A stretch of 64,000 bases of DNA from Bufo bufo. Its lineage: Eukaryota > Chordata > Amphibia > Anura > Bufonidae. The DNA is taken from contig NC_053390.1 in NCBI RefSeq assembly GCF_905171765.1, forward strand, positions 210,247,359 through 210,311,358. Reading direction: 5' to 3'. Positions 57,038 to 64,000 of the stretch are shown here, piece after piece (position 1 is the stretch's first letter; each line of letters opens with the position of its first letter). The notes under the pieces are model-generated. The model was not told the origin of the DNA and did not search any database. It was given only the letters and a program-made list of their open reading frames with translations. The position numbers were made by a program, and so were the translations under genes.

Positions 57038-57588
57038 GGAGCTCGATGAGAATTGCCTCACTCTCAAGTGTTACATAAAAGGGGCCTCCATATTTTTTTT
57101 GACCAGGGGCCCTTTGCAGATCATTTCCTCTGGTGGGCCCAAGGAACTTCAGGCCGACACTTGTGGCTGGCACTCAGAAATCTTACTCTATTTTAGTTAC
57201 CACATATTCTCCACTGTTAAAAGACTGGTGAGTTACCAAGAAGCAGCAGTGGGTAGGAAGAGGAAAATACGTAAGACATAAGGTAGTTTGCTGTCTGTAA
57301 CTAGCAGCTGCACTAACAGGGGCACATAGGCTGCATACAGATAACGTACATGTAAATCAGTCAGCTTAAGTGTAGTTAAATGACCAATAGCTCCTGCTCT
57401 CCCTTTGGATTTGTGGAGTGTGCATCATCTACGGCTCTACTTTTGAAAATAGTGTAAAATGTGCAGAGAACAGCTCGTAGGAGTTGCAGAAAACAGAGGA
57501 TTGCTTTGTGGAAACCTTTTGTGAATGTCAAAATGCCCCAAATAAAAAATAAATTATATATTATATAAATAATCACAATGAAAAGACA
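57038..57588. other. Gene-free stretch
   Basis: Contains a short repeat-like segment at 57100-57170 (GGGGCCCTTTGCAG, GGTGGGCCCAAGG). No gene was seen. Confidence 0.4.
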
Positions 57589-57592
57589 TTAA

Positions 57593-57956
57593 AGGGAACC
57601 CGTCACCTGGATTTTGGGTATAGAGGTGAGGACATAGGTTGCTAGATGGCCGCTAGCACATCCACAATACCCAGTCCCCATAGCTCTGTGTGCTTTTAAT
57701 GTGTAAAAAAACTGATTTGATACATATGCAAATTAACCTGAGATGAGTCAGAGCTTGAAAATATGACTCTTCTCTGGTCAAACAAGTAAGATATGACTCG
57801 TTAATTTGCATAAAAGGCGGGAAGTACAAAAATGCATAATACTTATTGAATTCGTCTGCAAATGAAATTAAAAGTGTAATTTATATGTTTAGGGTAACAC
57901 AATGAACATTTAGAAACGCTCAGTGAGGGTAGCATAGTAGAGGTGACAGGTTCCCT
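57593..57956. mobile_element. T2-like MITE, 364 bp
   Basis: The termini AGGGAACCCGTCACC and GGTGACAGGTTCCCT are flanked by TTAA (57589-57592, 57957-57960). It contains TTGCATAAAAGGCGGGAAGT. A truncated inverted copy lies at 24462-24738. Confidence 0.88.
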
Positions 57957-57960
57957 TTAA

Positions 57961-59098
57961 GTCAAAGAAGAAAGAAAAAAAACACCACTGGTCATGACAG
58001 ACATTTTAGTATAAATACTATATTTATTAAATAATTTCTTACAGTTTACTTTCATATATTTACAGAGGCTATTTCCATACTTGTCACACATCATACATGA
58101 AATGCAGACATTTCCATTTAGAAATAAAGCAATGCGATATATATATAAAAAAACAAAACAAAACAAAAAAAAAAAAACATACAAATACTCCGTTCATGTA
58201 CCCTTGTCACCAATCTCAAGATCTGAAGGTAGATTTTCAGACTGGAAGGTAGAAATATAGCAACAATATAAAACTGAACACATTGCTAGATTTCTTCAGT
58301 CGTAGTTCACCTACTGGTTATATGCACATCCTTAAAAGGAGTCATACAGAATTAGAAAAACGTGGCTGCTTTCTTCCAAAGGCTGTGCCTCATTTATTTC
58401 CAAGGAGCTGCAATACCAGACAATAACTCATGGACAGTATAGCTCCTTTAACCCTCAATAGCAAACTGAACCCTCTAGCAGTGGCGAGACAACTTTAAGA
58501 CATCATTTTAGGACAAACATACAGCTGAATACACTTCTTCTTACATTACACGTATCATTCAGCAGATCTGCAGAAAGAGCGAGCACACAAAACATTCCTA
58601 CTAATGCATATCTACACAATGTAGTGACATACTGATAAAGCATAGTAGCTGAATATCCCTTTTCCCCCAAACCATTTAACTCTCAACACACAAATAAAAC
58701 ACAACACATGGAACTCTCCATTAATAAGAAAATGTATGTACACGTCTCACAGAACTAGTCCTAGCATCAACTTTGATCACATTTCCATTTTCACTTTAGG
58801 AAGTGCATGGGTTTTGTTTTCATCTGTTTTGTGCGCAGACAGCTTGAAAAGGAAGAGACTAGGCCGATATGTAGAGTGCAGAACATCGCATAAGTGGCAT
58901 TGTAAAAATAAGCATCTATGGTACAGTATTGCTTTTAGAGAGATGGAAAGCTATTAATGTTACCCGTCTTTGGTGTTACTTGAGGGAGAAGTCAAGAGCC
59001 AGGCTGCTCAGTATTTAAAACTTTGATCATTACGAGAAGAGGTATAAAAGCAGAGTTAATATACATGTAACCATACAGCTGGAAAGACAGATTCTACA
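57961..59098. other. Low-repeat stretch with a minus-strand AATAAA
   Basis: The least repetitive part of the window. Minus-strand AATAAA lies at 58023-58028, followed on that strand by T/G-rich sequence. The stretch could be the 3' UTR of a minus-strand gene lying to the right of the window, but no coding exon supports this. Confidence 0.25.
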
Positions 59099-59102
59099 TT
59101 AA

Positions 59103-59238
59103 AGAGGCATTCCGATTTTAGATGTGGATCCCATCTCTGGACCACCATTCTCCCAGGTTCTAGAATTTGTACCCATATGCATCAGCCACTTACCACTTAT
59201 CTGGATAGGCCATAGATTCTTAAGATAAGAATACCCCT
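59103..59238. mobile_element. T2-like MITE remnant, 136 bp
   Basis: AGAGGCATTCCG at the left and GAATACCCCT at the right, flanked by TTAA (59099-59102, 59239-59242). Confidence 0.65.
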
Positions 59239-59360
59239 TTAACTTAGCCTTCAATTACTGATTTATTGTATTTAATTTATAATAAATAAAAAAGCGGAAT
59301 CTCACTTTAAATAGGGCCAACGAGACAGTGAATGGGTTCGTCTCCAACTATAAGACTTAA

Positions 59361-59780
59361 AGGGGTTGTGCCACGAAAGATATATATTTTTTCAAACCCA
59401 TACCTGAATCTAAATACTTTTATAATTTCATGCGATTAAAAAAAGTTTTGTAGAGCCACTAAGCTATTCAATAAAAAAACGTATCTGATTAGCGCCACCT
59501 GCTGTTTGTTCTTTTCCTTATTTCTTGTCCTCTTCACTGAGGTGGTCACACATGCGCATCTTCAACTGTCACCAGTCTTCTAGTAGAAGCTCTGACAGTT
59601 ACAAGGAGAGAGCTGCAGCAGAAAGGACATGCCACTAGGAAGAGGCACACCCCTGAGCTGCCAGCCTTAAATTAATCTAGCAGAACTGAAGCAATGGTTC
59701 CAGCTTTGTTAGAAAGTTTGTCATGTAATATATGATGTCGGATTTAATATTGGTATAATGATAATAATGGCATAACCCCT
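59361..59780. mobile_element. T2-like MITE, 420 bp
   Basis: AGGGGTTGTGCCACG and TGGCATAACCCCT, flanked by TTAA (59357-59360, 59781-59784). The interior is not coding. Confidence 0.8.
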
Positions 59781-59784
59781 TTAA

Positions 59785-60635
59785 GTTTGATCCCTGAAAC
59801 CAAATGTTGGGGACCCTGGCTGAGCAGGCAACAGAGCTTGTTCACAATGCTATGGAAAGAGATCAAAAATACAAAGCTAACCCTTAGAAACACGCCTGGA
59901 TGCAAAGTGTAATCCAAACCTGCTGCCTTCTCAACTATGACCCATGAGATCTTTTGGGGAACACAATCCTTGAATATAAAGATAATCTGTCAAATGCTGT
60001 TTTTATAATTTAAGAACCTTTAAGAAGGATCCTTAGCACTATGTAAGAGAGGTTTTCCTTACACAACGTACACTGTGATCCCCTTGAAATTCATCTGCGT
60101 ATCTTAATCAAAACAGCTGCTCATGAATATTAAACCAGGAGCCTAGGCCCTTTACATTACATTATTTAGCAACCCTCTCTAGTACATTCTGACACCTAAC
60201 CGGATTTTCCTGTGAACTCACATTCACTACTGAGTAACAGAACATGTTTGGTCAAAGCCCACAGAAAACGACTACAAGCTCTAGTCTATAAAATCAATTG
60301 CAGTTAGTCAACCCCCTTTAATTGGCTATTCTCCAGGGAATATAACACTGACAGATGCTCATTCACGAGTGTTAACACTCCAAAACTGTCAGTAAACATT
60401 ACTAAGAACTAAACATTTCCAGGTTAGACGTCTTACGTGTTGACTTTAGAAGCGTTGGGCTGTGTAGATAAACCGCATGGCACGCAAAAGATTTTAGCCA
60501 GTCTAATCGTTCAAACATGCCACCACCACCCCATTCCTCCTGCATATGTTCTTACCAGACAAGGTCAATGACCAGCAAAAGAATTTAAGCAGTCTGCAAT
60601 CTTTTTTGTTTCTACCCTCCCAGTAGGTGATTACA
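59785..60635. other. Gene-free stretch
   Basis: No recognised feature. Confidence 0.4.
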
Positions 60636-60639
60636 TTAT

Positions 60640-60830
60640 TGTGTTCATACATGGTCTGATTCAGGCTCCGAGTATCAAGCATCTGCACAACTGACAAAAA
60701 TAGGACATGTTCACTGTGTGCTGTCCGCATTTTTTGCAGCCCCATTGAAAAGAATGAGTCTAAATCCGGTCCACAAAAAATGCGCATTGGATGCAGAGTA
60801 AAAATACGGTTGTGTGAATAGTGCCATGAT
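60640..60830. mobile_element. Harbinger-like MITE fragment
   Basis: ATAGGACATGTTC, then TTTTTTGCAGCCCCATTGAA and AAAATACGGTTGTGTGAAT, resemble the interior and one end of the 62744-63086 element. Ends diverged. Confidence 0.5.
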
Positions 60831-60849
60831 GCCCATTGCTCAGCCAAAG

Positions 60850-61012
60850 ATCGCTGTGTAGCAGTGCACCTATTCAACTGAATGGGGTCACAGTGCAAAT
60901 CACAAGTTGCCATGGTTGCAACCCCAGAATCGCAAAAAAATCCAACACTGCTAGATTTTTTTGAGATTCTGGGGTCGCAGTCAGTTTAATGGCTGCACTG
61001 CTACACAGTGAG
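60850..61012. repeat. Hairpin element
   Basis: Nested stems: CGCTGTGTAGCAGTGCA with TGCACTGCTACACAG, and CAACCCCAGAATC with GATTCTGGGGTCG, around TTTTTTGAG. MITE-like, no target duplication identified. Confidence 0.7.
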
Positions 61013-61734
61013 GGTTGTCGCCAACATTGCTGGGTAACCCCAGCCTTGTGCTCCCCGCAGCAGAGTAGCCAAGTGTTGCAATGTCCATTGCAGCCTGAAC
61101 AACCTGAATTGGTCTGTCATCAGGCACCTGCCAACCTGGCCAATATCATCGATAGCCAGGGCTACCTAAGAACTAGACTTGTTTGCCGTGGTGTTTACAT
61201 ACATTATAATATGCAGTCTGTAAGAGGTTGATGTATCTAAGGCATTTTATAAGTTATAAGTAAATATATTGTGGCCATTATCATACATACACAAAACCAT
61301 ATTAACTTGTCTATGTACAGAGACCAGCCATTGACTAATTACACATTTTGGTTTTCTAGTTTCATACCACTTCCAACGTTAAACATAATTATGCCTGGTG
61401 GCTGCGTTCAAAAAGAAAGCAAGCGACAAAAATTGCTTGACTATTATAAAAAATAACTGGTTGTCAATCTTCTATTTATGGTAACAAAATGTTCTCTTCT
61501 AAGTGAAGTTTATGTCATCCTTTGACACGATTTAAAACTTGTGTGTTCATACATTACTGGAAAATGAAAAAATAAAAAACACCTGGAAAACTTAATGCGA
61601 TTGAGACCGACACAGTATAAACTGCAAGTGGTGCTTAGTGAATGATCACACAACCAAGGTGGTGCACCCTTTATTTTGGGTTCTGCAGCAGGGTTATGGT
61701 GAGGGAGGGTCATATTAATACTGGGCGGTATCTC
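61013..61734. other. Gene-free stretch
   Basis: No recognised feature. Confidence 0.4.
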
Positions 61735-61737
61735 CCC

Positions 61738-61975
61738 TTCGGGCTCTTGCACACGACAGTTGTGGTTTTGTGGTCCGCAGAACACAGATGCAGGCCGTGT
61801 GCATTCTGTACTTTGTGGAACGGAAAGGCCCCCAACAGAACATTCCTATCCTTGTCCGTAATGCGGGCAATAGGACATGTTCTATTTTTTGGGCAGATCG
61901 AACATGGAATGCACAAGGAGTCATTTATGTTTTTTTTGTGACCCCACTCGTTCCGCATACAGGCCGCAAAAAATA
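61738..61975. mobile_element. Harbinger-like MITE fragment
   Basis: Starts GGGCTCTTGCACACGACAGT and contains AATAGGACATGTTCTATTTT. The right end is lost. The frames across it on both strands are not genes. Confidence 0.55.
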
Positions 61976-62289
61976 AATAAAAAATACAGACTTCCTTTTT
62001 GGCATGGCAACAGTCATACAGATGATGGATCTCCTCCTGGGTATGTCATTTCAAGCTCTTTCAACTTAGACCCATAGTTCAGCCAAGTAGGTTGTTAGCT
62101 GCTGTGCATGAGCGATTCATTGCCCCTTCCAGTCCCAGCCATCGGCCTATTTCACACAGTCAGTATTGGATAAGTATTTTTGCATCAGTATCTGAATGCC
62201 AAAACCAGGAATGTAACCTACAGAGAAAAGGTATAATAGAAATATACTCCTGGTCTTGGCTTGCAAAAGTACTGACCAAATCCTGACCG
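61976..62289. other. Gene-free stretch
   Basis: No recognised feature. Confidence 0.35.
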
Positions 62290-62595
62290 TGTGAAAGAGG
62301 CCATTCTCAATGGGGGAGAGATCTGGCGCTCAAGCTGGCCAGGGGAGCAACTGGATAGCTTAAAGAGCACGTTGTGTAGGACAAACCATGTGTGGGTGGG
62401 CATTATCTTGTCGGAGCACCACGTCTCCTAACAGAGTAAAAAAAAAAGGCAGTAGGACATGTTCCAGAATGTCCTGGACATACTGAGGGCTGGTCAGTGT
62501 TCCCTCCATGAATACCAGGTGGAAACAGCCATGGTAGCTAATGGCTCCCCACACCACGACACCTGGTGTTTGTCCTGTGAGCTCTGATGCGGCCA
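62290..62595 (-). pseudogene. Tc1-like transposase, C-terminal core relic
   Basis: The minus strand shows GVVVWGAISYHG and LRQDNAHPHM with the second catalytic aspartate. After a frame change near 62350 it shows IQLLPWPA, then APDLSPIEN with the glutamate. Stops and the missing N-terminal half mark it as a relic. The reading frame 62360-62599 is the open part. Confidence 0.8.
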
Positions 62596-62743
62596 TCACT
62601 GGCAGATACTGCTTTAGTCATTGAACACTATTGTTTGTCATTGATGACCACAACAGCAGTTTATTCTCTGTCAATCTCAACTCAATTGCAATGTTTTTGA
62701 GGTTCTTTTTTCATTTTCCGGTAGTGTACGATCATAGCATTTA

Positions 62744-63086
62744 GGCCTCATGCACACAACCGTATCCGTTTTGCAGTCCACAAATTGTAGATCCACAAAA
62801 TACTGATGCGCTATCCGCATTTTGTGGAGACCCACTGAATTCAATGGGCCTGGACAAGTTCTATCTTTTTGCAGAACAGATATACAGAGAGCACATGGAT
62901 CATCCATGTGCTTTCTGCATCCATTTGTTCTGCAAAAAGATAGAACTTGTCCACAAAATTCAGACCACAGACCTTTTGAAAACAAAGGGTCTGCAAATAA
63001 AATGCAGAGGTACACAGACTGCATCCTTATTTTGTGGATACGCAATTTGCAGGCTGCAAAACGGATATGGTCGTGTGCACAGGGCC
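62744..63086. mobile_element. Harbinger-like palindromic MITE, 343 bp
   Basis: GGCCTCATGCACACAACCGT and TGGTCGTGTGCACAGGGCC are flanked by TTA (62741-62743, 63087-63089). Inner arms AAGTTCTATCTTTTTGCAGA and TCTGCAAAAAGATAGAACTT pair around ATGGATCATCCAT. Confidence 0.88.
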
Positions 63087-63089
63087 TTA

Positions 63090-64000
63090 TGCAGTGGGAA
63101 GCTGAGGATTTCATTGTGGGTTGATGCGAAAAAAACCAAAACGTATCCAAAAGGGGGTGGGGGGGGAACTGATTGTACCTGTAACTGAGTACGGTAATTG
63201 AGGAGAAAACCTTTACATCATCAGTTCCAGCTGTTGAGGGCCCTTAGGAGGTTTCTGTCAAGGATCCCCTTGGGACAAATTGTGACCACAGCTGCAGGAC
63301 CCCAGCTGATAAAGCTTTTGTGACTAATTAAAAAAAACTAAAACCTCATGTTTTAGCCATGTTCTGGCATGTCAGCAGAAGGCATGGTCACACAGAGCCT
63401 ATGAAGATAGAAGAAAGGAGCCAGCAGCATTCTTCAGAGCATGTGGCCCCTGAAGATTCAGAGGAGGGCAATGTAACTGTACTGCATTTGCATACTGAAA
63501 ACTGGACCTTCACTTTACCCTGTTACCCATGATGTGCTTCAGGCTAACAGCCAGCCATTCTCACTTGTCAACTTCCAGGTTTCCTCACTCATTTGCCACC
63601 AGATGTACGATCTATCTATCTATCTATATTAGAGTAACTGAAAAAGGAATTTAAAAAAAGTACATGGCAAGCCCAGATGACAGGATAACTGGCTTGTGAT
63701 GGGCAAATGATGTGAATGAATAAGGCAAGCTGCAATGAATATCAAATTTCCATTGTAAATTCATGTTTTTTGTTAGTACATATGCTGGTTTCCCTGCTTT
63801 GTCAAGTTTTGGGCAGTTAAGGCAATATCAGAATTCATTCAACGTGACCTTGTGTAGACAACACGACAAGTTAGCAAGAGAACATACTTTTCATAACTGT
63901 GTAAATATGAGTAACTCATTGAGAATTTAATGCCTGTTACAAGCATGATGTGCTATCATTATGACATGTACATGGTACATGTTAACATTTAAATAAAAAC
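63090..64000. other. Gene-free stretch with short (TCTA)n
   Basis: No supported gene. A (TCTA) microsatellite of about five units lies at 63609-63629 and a G-run at about 63156. Confidence 0.5.

Noticed and set aside
61715..63188. Frames of 60-157 codons near the right end
   Set aside because: They overlap on both strands across Harbinger-like MITEs and their palindromes, with no domain seen.

Overview
This window looks like intergenic DNA from a large anuran (frog or toad) genome. It is almost entirely transposable elements and tandem repeats. The case for an amphibian rests on the mixture of families: several Tc1/mariner families, TTAA-flanked T2/Kolobok-like palindromic MITEs, CR1-type LINEs, chromodomain Ty3/gypsy retrotransposons and a BED-finger hAT. 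I cannot name the species. I found no host exon that I would defend. Family names are my recognition of motifs and termini, not database results.

Layout. 1-9.7 kb: two minisatellites (about 26 bp and 48 bp), a CR1 LINE carrying a 2.9-kb tandem duplication in which one copy later lost 1,279 bp, and a Harbinger-like foldback inserted in the 48-bp array. 9.7-22.5 kb: a nested stack. One Tc1 copy (11851-22248) was opened by a TTAA palindrome. That palindrome was in turn opened by a TA-flanked foldback, a chromovirus (13238-18609, minus strand) and a DD36E Tc1-like element (19042-20262). 22.5-28.1 kb: a 5.6-kb TTAA foldback built of about 350-bp repeats. 28.1-36 kb: small MITEs, Tc1 relics, a tRNA-like relic and a 488-bp near-perfect palindrome. 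36.1-41.3 kb: a second giant TTAA foldback with a 191/151-bp array. 41.7-47.2 kb: a second chromovirus (minus strand). 47.2-53.2 kb: a CR1/L2 tail, then a hAT complex on the minus strand. 53.2-64 kb: MITEs, a Tc1 element with a near-complete broken transposase, and the least repetitive DNA of the window.

The strongest oddity is at 48567-49247. Two tandem units, 429 bp apart, contain unmistakable blocks of eukaryotic 18S ribosomal RNA. They are spliced onto hAT C-terminal coding sequence and flanked by hAT 3' repeats. Also notable are chains of TTAA elements that share a single TTAA between neighbours, a Tc1-like transposase interrupted by only one stop codon, and the fully reconstructable nest.

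Functionally, nothing here forms a working operon or host pathway. Every transposase or polymerase seen carries at least one stop, frameshift or deletion. Any remaining activity would be non-autonomous, through terminal repeats used by proteins made elsewhere, or indirect, through hairpin or antisense transcripts.
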